From contig JBKBLN010000001.1 of NCBI GenBank assembly GCA_046296415.1, positions 1,767,978 through 1,831,977 on the forward strand: a stretch of DNA of 64,000 bases, given 5' to 3'. The notes below the pieces were generated by a model. That model saw nothing but the letters and a program-made list of their open reading frames with translations. It was not told the origin of the DNA and did no database searches. The DNA is from CAYNRA01 sp046296415. GTDB taxonomy: Bacteria; Bacteroidota; Bacteroidia; Cytophagales; Spirosomataceae. Below, piece by piece: positions 44,791-52,307 of this stretch; the stretch's first letter is position 1; every line of letters begins with the position of its first letter. The translations under genes were made by a program, and so were the position numbers.

Positions 44791-44864
44791 GGGGATGTAG
44801 CTCAGTTGGCTAGAGCGCTTGAATGGCATTCAAGAGGTCGTCGGTTCGAGCCCGATCTTCTCCA
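44791..44864 (+). tRNA. tRNA-Ala (anticodon GGC)
   Basis: The 74-base cloverleaf begins GGGGATGTAGCTCAGTTGGC and has the T-arm GGTTCGAGCCC. The anticodon stem CTTGA/TCAAG holds loop ATGGCAT with anticodon GGC, which reads GCC/GCU (Ala). The acceptor pairs GGGGATG with CTTCTCC, with one U-U mismatch at position 6. CCA is not encoded: after the discriminator A the genome reads CCC. It marks the left edge of the accessory region. Confidence 0.95.
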
Positions 44865-44867
44865 CCC

Positions 44868-44896
44868 AAAACCACGGTTTGCGCCGTGGTTTTTTT
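44868..44896 (+). terminator. Terminator of tRNA-Ala
   Basis: ACCACGG (44871-44877) and CCGTGGT (44884-44890) around a 6-base loop with a T-run after it, directly behind the tRNA. Confidence 0.85.
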
Positions 44897-45413
44897 GTTG
44901 GTAGAGGTTTTTGTGAAATGAAAGATTTTTCTGGATTAGTCTTACAACAGTCCTTATGAATGTAATCGGGGACTTCTCTAAATCGATCTTGGAAAATGGA
45001 ATTGAATTGTAAAATTCAGTGATAGTGCCTTCGCTTCTCAATCAACTCGTTTGATCCTATGTCAAAGCTCTAAAATACGCCGTGATTTTCGATAAAACCT
45101 TTTGCTGAAAGTTCTTTTACCTCAATTTTTCTCGCCCAAAAGCGAGCTGGAATTCCTATGCCTTATTTAAAAAAAAAACGCATAATACGGCCTACATGTG
45201 AGTACTGAAAACACATCAAAAAAAGATTATTTAACCCTATTGGGCTACGAAAAACTTAAATCTACCGTAAAATACACGGCTTAAATACCAACGATGGGAT
45301 TTGAAACCCCATAATCTTCGAAACTTCGTTCAAGACATGGGTATATCGCTAGTCTGCTTCGGTATTCGGATTGTGTTCGGCTTGCAAATGTGCTTACACC
45401 TGTACGAGGGCTT
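44897..45413. other. Non-coding left flank of the accessory region
   Basis: About 500 bases hold no convincing gene. AT-rich DNA with short unconvincing frames fills 44897-45230. Between about 45230 and 45413 the minus strand, immediately downstream of the reverse transcriptase stop, has several short hairpins (ATGGG/CCCAT at 45293-45312, CCGT/ACGG near 45267-45281) and looks less AT-rich than the neighbouring coding region. It could be a 3' untranslated part, a small RNA tied to the reverse transcriptase, or DNA left from an earlier insertion. I find no copy of the tRNA-Ala 3' end here that would mark an att site. Confidence 0.35.
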
Positions 45414-47255
45414 TCACATAGTTTCATCATTACCCTTTCTTTCTATGACTTGATAAAAATAGCTAAATGGTTTATTGAAATGGATTATTTGTCTTGGCTT
45501 AGATTTAATTTTGTTAGCACCAACCTCCTCTTGTTCTTTTAAATCCTTAACAAGGTCATAATAGAGTTTATTTCTATTTCTGTCTAGTTGTTTGATTTGT
45601 TGAATAGAATATCTATTTGGCATGAGTTCTTTAAAACCATTTTTCCAGCATAATTCATTAGAAACTGTTGCATAGTTCTTTAAACTAACACGACCAACAG
45701 ACATCCCAACTAATCTATGAATAGCAGACTCAGTTACCGAACCTTTGGTTTTTCTCATACCGTGTTTGACAGCTTTTCTTATTTCTTCAACAACTTCTTT
45801 TTGCTTATTCAATTCTTTTAAAAATGACTTTTTTCTTACTCTTACATGTCCTTTGTGATGCATTTCGTATCCAACAAATCCAATCCATGGGATACTTTCC
45901 TCATTTATAGGTCCCCACTTGTAGGGCCCTTTTGATTTACTTTTCCAGAATGGTTCGTAAGAATTTATTCCAAGTTTTTTTCTTTCCTTGCTCGTGTTCC
46001 TTCTTATAGAAACCAATTCATTATCAGTTTTAAAATGATGTGGAACTAATTTTAAGCCCTTCAACGTGGTAACATATAGTTCTTTTGCAAGCTCACAAGT
46101 TGATTTTTTAGGGTGTAGAATTATCATGTCATCGCAAAATCTTAAATAAAAAGCACCAGTCTGCAATATGACTTTGTCGGCTATATTTAGCATGATATTA
46201 GCGATAAGACCCGATAATGCCCCACCTTGAGGTATTCCTATTCTTTCATTCTCTATATTCTCATAATACTGGAGTTCACTCAGTTCTTTTGAAACCCATT
46301 TAAAATAACCTTTTGGAATATCATAGCTTTTCCAATATTCAGTGTCTTCAGGCGAAGGAACGTTAATATTGAAAGCATAGCAATCAAGGAATTGCTTGAA
46401 TAAATGCGAAGGTTTACTAAAATCAGAAGTAGGTTTAGTTTTTAAACATTTTTGGATTAGTTCATCATATAAAACCTTTGCAATTTCATGATTAACAGTA
46501 TCGTAGAATTTTTCCATATCACACTCAACTACCCATAATATCTTATCTGAATTTTTCTTTCGAAAATCTAGAATTTCTCTGATGCAGTCATGATGATTCA
46601 TGATTAAAGTGCCTTCTTTGTTCTTCTTTGAACGGAACGCGAATGAACAATCTTCAAAGTAAGGGTCGAATAATCTTGTCAGATATTTATTCGTAATACT
46701 TAGAATTATACGGTCTTTTAGAGTGAATAAGCAAATAGGACGGCACTCGTTTTCACCATTTAATTGCTTTTCATTTTTAAGCTTTGGAAAAACTATAGGC
46801 GTTGTAATTTTATAGGTTCCTGATTGAACAGATAATTGAATGTCTCTTATGAATTTATCCAATTCTAATAGCCATGGTTCATTTGGTGATTTTTTTCTAT
46901 AAGATTTTATTGTTTTAATTAGTGCATATTCATTTCGCTTACTTGAAGATATAAGCTGTTTCGTGCTTTTATCTATTCTTGAATCACCGCCAAGATTTAC
47001 CCATTTCTTTCTTGGAGGTAGAATTTTGTTTAATTGGTTAAGAAATTCTTTTTCGTATTTGAGAAAACCACTTATATTTTCTTCATCTTTATTCAAAAGT
47101 TTGTCAAAATCTTTTACATGATAATTAAACTTGTCTGAATCAGTTAGCAAATGTATTAGATGCATTTTGTTTCTGCTATTGGCAACTTTCGCTCTTAGCT
47201 TACATAAATAACTAACTATTGCCACACTTGAAAAATATGTTTCAAATTCTTTCAT
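45414..47255 (-). CDS. Reverse transcriptase, not intron-type; probable defence-associated (UG/DRT-like) RT
   Basis: The 613-residue protein is a stand-alone reverse transcriptase. RT motifs in order: DCSFAFR (RT2, about 202-208), WVVECDMEKFYDTVNH with catalytic Asp246 (RT3), RIGIPQGGALSGLIANIMLN (RT4, 338-357), the active site FCDD (Asp375, Asp376; in place of the usual YADD) and IGFVGYEMHHKGHVRVRKK (RT7, about 458-476). A long N-terminal part (1-140) and C-terminal part (490-613) match nothing I recognise. No maturase X, HNH or Cas1 region is present, so it is neither a group II intron nor a standard CRISPR RT. Arginine is mostly AGA, unlike CGN in flanking genes, which suggests transfer. 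An AEP-primase-like gene lies 85 bases upstream on the same strand. Confidence 0.88.
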   Translation of the reverse strand: MKEFETYFSSVAIVSYLCKLRAKVANSRNKMHLIHLLTDSDKFNYHVKDFDKLLNKDEENISGFLKYEKEFLNQLNKILPPRKKWVNLGGDSRIDKSTKQLISSSKRNEYALIKTIKSYRKKSPNEPWLLELDKFIRDIQLSVQSGTYKITTPIVFPKLKNEKQLNGENECRPICLFTLKDRIILSITNKYLTRLFDPYFEDCSFAFRSKKNKEGTLIMNHHDCIREILDFRKKNSDKILWVVECDMEKFYDTVNHEIAKVLYDELIQKCLKTKPTSDFSKPSHLFKQFLDCYAFNINVPSPEDTEYWKSYDIPKGYFKWVSKELSELQYYENIENERIGIPQGGALSGLIANIMLNIADKVILQTGAFYLRFCDDMIILHPKKSTCELAKELYVTTLKGLKLVPHHFKTDNELVSIRRNTSKERKKLGINSYEPFWKSKSKGPYKWGPINEESIPWIGFVGYEMHHKGHVRVRKKSFLKELNKQKEVVEEIRKAVKHGMRKTKGSVTESAIHRLVGMSVGRVSLKNYATVSNELCWKNGFKELMPNRYSIQQIKQLDRNRNKLYYDLVKDLKEQEEVGANKIKSKPRQIIHFNKPFSYFYQVIERKGNDETM

Positions 47256-47340
47256 TTATCAATTTGTATAAACAAAGGGGAGGGGTTCCAGTTTTTGGCA
47301 ATTAAGCCGTATTCTGACAAAGATACTGACATAAGCGGTT
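47256..47340 (-). other. Leader between primase-like gene and RT gene
   Basis: These 85 bases include a perfect TATCTTTG (plus-strand CAAAGATA, 47318-47325), so the reverse transcriptase may have its own promoter with a leader of about 55 bases. The leader ends in a G/C-rich patch (plus strand GGGGAGGGG near 47278-47287). It is too short for a retron-type msr-msd RNA of the usual size, but could hold a small RNA. Confidence 0.4.
47318..47325 (-). promoter_or_regulatory. Putative -7 element of the RT gene
   Basis: CAAAGATA on the plus strand reads TATCTTTG on the minus strand. It fits TAnnTTTG exactly, about 62 bases before the RT ATG. No convincing -33 TTG is seen. Confidence 0.4.
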
Positions 47341-48453
47341 TCACTTTTTTAAGTCCTCTGGCAAGTGAAGAACCGTTTTTGAGGATGAAACTTGCGATAG
47401 ACTTTCATCTACCACCTCAGAACCCCTTTCCCTTTGTTTTTTTGTTAAATATCCTTTTTCATTCGCAAAAAATACTATAGTGTTAAATTTTATTGCACCG
47501 TTTCTAGACTCATAACAGTTCGTTAAAAAGTTTTTACATTCAGTCTCATCATATTTAGATGAATCAAAAGAACTAAGTTTTAGAAAATACTTCTCACCAA
47601 TATCATATGTAAACGTATTAGCTATTCCCATAGCTACTTTATACCACTCATCATATGAATTTGTTATTGAAGTATTTTTCTTTCCCAGGAATCTTATAAT
47701 AGCAGCTATCGTATATCTATCACTAGGTGCATTTCTATTTGCAGGATTATGCAATGCATCCTTATTACTTGAGATTCTTAATTCTACATCATTAGATTTG
47801 CTTTTTAGTTCTACAATTGGTGATACATCTAATATGGGTATGTCGAATTCAACAAATTCATTCTTTACTCTTAATAATGGGTCATATGAAAAGAAACAAA
47901 GCCTAGTTGTGTCGCTCCCACTGGTATCTAATTCTATATTGTATTTTTCTTTAAAGTAAGAAGCAAGTTTTTTAAATGCATCTTTATGTGCAATGTCCAA
48001 ATTTGCGTTGGTTATTTCAAATTGATAACGTATAGAAACTAGCCCTTTGATACCTTCCTTTGAGGGAGACTCCCAATAAGAAAAAACCAGTGGCTCTTTT
48101 TCAAAGCAGTCTTTTATTCTAGCCAATTCAGCATCATCAAGTTTGTCAATATCCAGAACAATAAGGGAGTTGTAATTTTTGATTTTCGATTTTTTTCTTT
48201 CTCCATCAAATGTTCCACAAAATGTAACTGCTGCAAGTGTTCTTTTGTGGCTATTGTATTCATCTTTCTTGTTTTGTTGAAGCAGATAACGAAGATCTTG
48301 AACTTGCGATTTGTGTAAATCAGATTGAATTTCTTTCAAAACCTCACGAATGGTCATTTCTTTAGAAAAAGCAGACCATGTATTTTTCTGATAAGAAACT
48401 ACTTTATTGAGAATTTCCACAGATGAGGGTGTTATTGGAGTTTTTGAAAACAT
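47341..48453 (-). CDS. AEP-primase-like protein (BT4734/VirE_N domain plus PriCT-2)
   Basis: The 370-residue protein has an N-terminal BT4734/VirE_N-type domain (about 60-215), an archaeo-eukaryotic primase-like fold. Visible motifs: NSLIVLDIDKL with acidic Asp101 and Asp103, SPSKEGIKGLVSI, and IELDTSGSDTTRLCFFSYDP with Asp176/Asp181 and Arg184. A PriCT-2 primase C-terminal domain (about 245-335) follows: SYDEWYKVAMGIANTF and a KYDETECKNFL segment. The tail (336-370) is unique. There is no helicase part. In Bacteroidota this family usually occurs in mobile elements. Its start codon overlaps the stop of the hsdS remnant (TAATG), and the reverse transcriptase follows on the same strand, so the pair may make and extend primers in one pathway. 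Confidence 0.82.
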   Translation of the reverse strand: MFSKTPITPSSVEILNKVVSYQKNTWSAFSKEMTIREVLKEIQSDLHKSQVQDLRYLLQQNKKDEYNSHKRTLAAVTFCGTFDGERKKSKIKNYNSLIVLDIDKLDDAELARIKDCFEKEPLVFSYWESPSKEGIKGLVSIRYQFEITNANLDIAHKDAFKKLASYFKEKYNIELDTSGSDTTRLCFFSYDPLLRVKNEFVEFDIPILDVSPIVELKSKSNDVELRISSNKDALHNPANRNAPSDRYTIAAIIRFLGKKNTSITNSYDEWYKVAMGIANTFTYDIGEKYFLKLSSFDSSKYDETECKNFLTNCYESRNGAIKFNTIVFFANEKGYLTKKQRERGSEVVDESLSQVSSSKTVLHLPEDLKK

Positions 48454-48734
48454 TATACCATTATAGTTTTATTTGTCAACTCCCCCCTAAACGCCCTATG
48501 TCTTAAACTACTATACAAATTTTCTAACTCCTGCAAGCTTTGTTGGTATTGGGTTTTGAGGGATTCAGTCTTTTCTACGATTTGAGCAAATTGGGTTTGG
48601 ATTTCGATTGGAGGAATTAGATTTTTAATACTTTGTAGTTCTTGTGCATTTATGTTTGCCATTCCAACAATGCTTTTACACATTCCAAGCAATGTTTTCT
48701 TATCATGACTTGAATTCAAATAGCCCCATAAATG
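48453..48734 (-). pseudogene. C-terminal remnant of a type I restriction specificity subunit (hsdS)
   Basis: About 90 codons match the second conserved part of HsdS: MCKSIVGMANINAQELQSI, IPPIEIQTQFAQIVEKTESL and a coiled coil ending LYSSLRHRAFRGEL. The match continues in frame upstream of the first possible start (TTG at 48719) through GYL to a stop codon at 48735-48737. The target-recognition domains and all of hsdM and hsdR are missing. The stop is fused to the start of the primase-like gene (TAATG). It therefore marks an older type I restriction operon in which the primase/RT genes were passengers. Confidence 0.85.
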
Positions 48735-49685
48735 TCAGTGCGTTGGCAGAAACGACTCTTTGGACTTTGCAGATGGGTTGGCTTTGTGCGGTTGGGGCAA
48801 AAGCCAATGTACTGTTTGCGGTTCGGCATAAAATTGAATTAAAAAAAAATGTGCGGTGGGGAAAATAAAAAATACAGAAGGGTCGGCAATGAGTGTCGGC
48901 TTAATCGTTGTCCGTTTGTAAAATCGTCTTTATGTGCTTTATAACCCTTCAAAATGATTTACTTTTTCTCGTTTATGTTTCTATTTGTCAGCTGTGATGT
49001 GTCGATCTACGCTTGCTTTCTACAAGTCAATAGACCTCATCATTTCAACTTGAGCTGCCTATTTCTTCATTGGAAATCTAGAACCTTCCCAAACGAAGCC
49101 CCTTCTAAACCCATCCAAATATATCAAAAATACCTTAAATGACCAAATGATCTAACGGTCTTTTTGGTTGATCCAAGCCCTTTGTTGGGGTGTGGTTGTA
49201 TGTTTTTGTGGTTTTTTGAGCTTTCGTGATCCAATAAGCTTTGAATGTACATAGATCGGTCTCATGTACCAGTAAATAGGTCCCAAAACTATCTGGAAAT
49301 GTATAGACACTGACTTTCTTCCAAGTCCCAGCCTTGCAAGCAGGTGCCTTAAATATAGTTTGATTGCTTCGTGAAGCCTATGGAGATGTGGTTCCTGGCG
49401 TTCAAATAAAACGTGTTTGGTTCAGTATTCGTGAAAATACACTTTCAAAACGGGTTATGCCATTTGGGATGACCAAGTGTGATGAGTTTTTTTACTGTTG
49501 AAGTTGTAAGGTCGATTGTTTGGAATCATTTGAGTACAAGAACCTCTTGAACCTTCAAATGATGGAAATGAACTCTATGGGTATATCCAACTATCTATGG
49601 TTATTTAACCCGTTGGCTAGATCGAGTGTTTGTGCCGTAAATATCTTGAAACGTCTGAAAATACGAATGTATCTGGTGTGTAATC
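48735..49685. other. Non-coding right flank of the accessory region, with hairpin and possible relics
   Basis: No gene can be supported in these 950 bases. At 48778-48807 TTGGCTTT and AAAGCCAA form an 8-base stem in a patch rich in GTTGG/GTGCGG words, which resembles a dispersed non-coding element. At about 49150-49390 the minus strand has an open frame of about 80 codons without a good start, with no family I recognise. Between 49420 and 49680 short frames on the plus strand are interrupted by stops. The tract looks like decayed insertions between the hsdS remnant and the GH30 gene. No tRNA-Ala end repeat was found. Confidence 0.4.
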
Positions 49686-51041
49686 CTACCAAACCACTGT
49701 TAATACCGCTTTCGCAGGAATAAGAATTGAACCAAATTTCCCTTGAAAATTAAGATCCAAGGATTGAGGTTCGGAGGTTTCATTTAAAATCAGTCCGACT
49801 CGTTTCCCATCTGGCCGTAGAAAAAACACATGGGGTAGGTTGGTTCCCTCGGAGGGCAACTGGTAGGAGCCCGGAGGAAGGAAAGAGCTGATCTGACCTA
49901 GAATATAATAGGCTACATTTCGTTCCACCCGTTTGCCATCAATGGTTAGGGCACCTAGACATTGGGTGCAGCCTCCCGGTGTATGTGGCCCCATCAGCCG
50001 ATCATTCGCTAAATTCCACTCCAAAACCGTCACCGCGCCTTGTCGTAGCGCACCAATCACCACATTTTTCATGTGCCAAACTAAATCACCCCCAAATTGC
50101 CCTTCGGAACTTGTCCATTGTTCGGTGAAATAGATGCGTTTATCTGGATGAGCCTGTTGAACCATACCTAAAGCCTCTACCGATCCGCCACACAAGTGGA
50201 AGGCGGTCCCTCGGGCCCACTTCCGTGCATTAGGATCTTCCAAAATCGATAATGGATATTCTGGGTGATCTGCATTATGATCCCAAAGTACTACCTCGGT
50301 GGTTAATCCGGCTTTTTGGATAGCTGGACCTAGGTAATCCCGGAGAAAAGTGGCCTGCTCTTTAGCTGACATTTCCATACTGGGATTATTTCCCCCGTGC
50401 ATAGGCTCATTTTGCATGCTCAGGATAGAAATTTCAATTCCTCGGGCTTTCATGGCTTGTAGGTACTTCACCAAATAGCGGGCATACGTCGAATAATGAT
50501 CGGCCTTTAGATGCCCCCCCTTTGTTTGTCCATTGGTTTTCATCCAAACCGGTGGACTCCACGGAGTGGCCATCCACCGAATGTCTGGTCGAATGGCCAA
50601 CATTTCTTTAATCAACGGAATTAACGCTAGGGTATCTTGACCTAGTGAAAATTGAGATAAGGTTGTGTCAGGCTCAGGATGATAATCAAATACAGAAGCA
50701 TCCAAGTCGGAAGCCCCAATGCTCAGCCGAAAAAAGGAAAACTGGCGGGTAGGGCCCACCAGTTCCTGAAGTAATTTTTGCCGTTGATTCGAAGGAAGTG
50801 ATTGGATAAGATGTGCACTTCCTCCGGTCAAAGTAAACCCAATACCCTCCAAAGGGAATCCTTTCGTCTCCGACTCAACTCGAATTTGTTTATTTTGGGT
50901 CGGTTTGTCCTTCCAAACCAACGTCGTCGGCACCGGTTGAATCAATGCTCGGCCGTCGGCTTGGGTGATCCACTGACCCTGCTGGGCCAGAAGGGTAGTC
51001 GAGAGCACCAGAAGTCCAAAGAGGAGGAAAGGACGGATCAT
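49686..51041 (-). CDS. Glycoside hydrolase family 30 enzyme
   Basis: The 451-residue secreted protein has a signal peptide (about 1-19; TTLLAQQ). The GH30 barrel shows the N-terminal EGIGFTLTGGSAHLI, the acid/base Glu in SMQNEPMHGG (about residue 213) and the nucleophile Glu in RIYFTEQWTSSEG (about 310). A C-terminal beta-sandwich follows (about 375-451). GH30 covers glucosylceramidases, beta-1,6-glucanases and xylanases. The Asn-Glu-Pro motif with a short loop favours the glucanase/glucosylceramidase side, but this is uncertain. The gene starts 12 bases after hisC, so it may be read from the hisC promoter although unrelated in function. It borders the accessory region. Confidence 0.9.
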   Translation of the reverse strand: MIRPFLLFGLLVLSTTLLAQQGQWITQADGRALIQPVPTTLVWKDKPTQNKQIRVESETKGFPLEGIGFTLTGGSAHLIQSLPSNQRQKLLQELVGPTRQFSFFRLSIGASDLDASVFDYHPEPDTTLSQFSLGQDTLALIPLIKEMLAIRPDIRWMATPWSPPVWMKTNGQTKGGHLKADHYSTYARYLVKYLQAMKARGIEISILSMQNEPMHGGNNPSMEMSAKEQATFLRDYLGPAIQKAGLTTEVVLWDHNADHPEYPLSILEDPNARKWARGTAFHLCGGSVEALGMVQQAHPDKRIYFTEQWTSSEGQFGGDLVWHMKNVVIGALRQGAVTVLEWNLANDRLMGPHTPGGCTQCLGALTIDGKRVERNVAYYILGQISSFLPPGSYQLPSEGTNLPHVFFLRPDGKRVGLILNETSEPQSLDLNFQGKFGSILIPAKAVLTVVW

Positions 51042-51053
51042 ACCTTCTTTTTG

Positions 51054-52118
51054 TTAGGAATGGGATTGACTAAATCGGTTCATTTCTTTCATCAAATGTT
51101 GATTTTCAGCTGGGGTTCCTACGGAAATCCGAAGGCAACCTTCACACAATAGCACATTGGAGCGATCCCGCGTGATGACCTTTTGGTCGATTAAATACTG
51201 AAATAAACCTTTTGGATTACGAACGCGTACCAAAAGTTGGTTGGAGTCACTCGGAAAAACATGAAGTACCTCTTTTTGGTGAAGCAACGACTCCGCTAAC
51301 TTATTTCGGGCCTCGATCAAATCCGATACCATTTTATTTTTAATATCCTCATGATCCAATGCCTTGAGAAGAGCCTGTTGGGTTAGGATATTTAGGTTGT
51401 AAGGGTATTTGATTTTGTTCAAAACCTGAATCAAGTCCGGATGGGCGAAAGCCATTCCCAGACGCAATCCAGCCATCCCCCATGCCTTCGAGAAAGTTTG
51501 CAACACAACTAGATTGGGATACTCATCTAGGTAAAGCAACCAAGAGGCCTCTGGAGCAAAATCAATGTAAGCCTCATCAATGACCACAATTTTATCGGAA
51601 TAATTACTTACGATCGTTCGTATTTTCTCCTGATCTACTAGATTTCCGGAAGGGTTATTGGGTGAACAAATCCAAATCATTTTGGTATGCGATTGGATGG
51701 TTTTTTCGATACCCTCTACATCCAGGTCGAAATCCTTGGTCAATGGGGAGGAAAGAACTGTAACTTGTTGTATATCAGCACATACTTTATACATCCCGTA
51801 GGTGGGAGGGAGGATTAAAATAGAGTCTTGTTTAGGCTCACAGAGTGCTTTGATTAATAAATCGATGGCTTCGTCTGAACCATTTCCAAGAAAGATCTGT
51901 TCTTCTCTAACTCCCTTAATTTGGGATAATTTTCGCTTGATTTCGGTTTGGTGTGGATCAGGATATCGGTTGTAATGATCACCCGTGACAGAGCCAAACG
52001 GATTTTCATTGGCATCCAAAAATACTCCCTCGGTGCCCTTATACTCATCCCGAGCGGATGAATAAGGGGTCAACTCAACTAAGTGCGGGCGAACCAGCTG
52101 TGTGAAATCTAATTTCAT
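51054..52118 (-). CDS. hisC: Histidinol-phosphate aminotransferase
   Basis: HisC (354 residues) transfers an amino group to imidazole-acetol phosphate in histidine synthesis. It is a fold-I PLP enzyme: NENPFGSVTGDHYNRYPDP near the N-terminus, CSPNNPSGN, VVIDEAYIDF and the PLP-lysine motif TFSKAWGMAGLRLG. A final strand RISVGTPAENQHLM closes the domain. No other his genes are next to it. The 181-base upstream gap includes an 8-base inverted repeat AAATACGT (52131-52138)/ACGTATTT (52152-52159), a possible operator. GH30 follows 12 bases after its stop. HisC-like enzymes may also serve phenylalanine/tyrosine aminotransfer. Confidence 0.92.
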   Translation of the reverse strand: MKLDFTQLVRPHLVELTPYSSARDEYKGTEGVFLDANENPFGSVTGDHYNRYPDPHQTEIKRKLSQIKGVREEQIFLGNGSDEAIDLLIKALCEPKQDSILILPPTYGMYKVCADIQQVTVLSSPLTKDFDLDVEGIEKTIQSHTKMIWICSPNNPSGNLVDQEKIRTIVSNYSDKIVVIDEAYIDFAPEASWLLYLDEYPNLVVLQTFSKAWGMAGLRLGMAFAHPDLIQVLNKIKYPYNLNILTQQALLKALDHEDIKNKMVSDLIEARNKLAESLLHQKEVLHVFPSDSNQLLVRVRNPKGLFQYLIDQKVITRDRSNVLLCEGCLRISVGTPAENQHLMKEMNRFSQSHS

Positions 52119-52263
52119 TTTACTTCTTCTAAATACGTGTAGTAGTACTTTACGTATTTGTAGTTAAACGTTTATTAATCAATTAGTTATTTGCTTTTTT
52201 ATTGATGATCGAAAAGGTACTTTTAAGTAAATTTTAAGGGTTTTCCCGCAAAAAAAACCAACT

Positions 52264-52307
52264 ATCTCTCATCACTCATCACTCATCTCTCATCTCTCAT
52301 CACCTCA
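52264..52307. repeat. Heptanucleotide tandem repeat at the SDR gene end
   Basis: On the minus strand, five or six copies of GATGAGA/GATGAGT follow the SDR stop codon and the first partial unit includes it (ATGAGGTGATGAGAG). Slippage would change the unit number without altering the protein, because a TGA stop comes first. Confidence 0.75.

Noticed and set aside
44802..45041. Open frame of 79 codons on the minus strand
   Set aside because: It covers the tRNA-Ala gene and its terminator in antisense and shows no protein-like features.
45414..47255. Group II intron or diversity-generating retroelement
   Set aside because: No maturase X or HNH region in the protein, no intron domain V-like hairpin seen nearby, and no template/variable repeat pair recognised in the flanks.
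48954..49142. 62-codon frame on the plus strand in the accessory flank
   Set aside because: No start context, no promoter element and no recognisable family; composition resembles surrounding non-coding DNA.
44897..49685. CRISPR array near the reverse transcriptase
   Set aside because: No regularly spaced repeats and no cas genes in the region.
44840..49685. att-type direct repeat of the tRNA-Ala 3' end
   Set aside because: I searched by eye for GGTTCGAGCCCG or TTCTCCACC in the right flank and found none.
49520..49723. 67-codon frame on the plus strand before the GH30 gene
   Set aside because: Overlaps the GH30 3' end in antisense, no family features.
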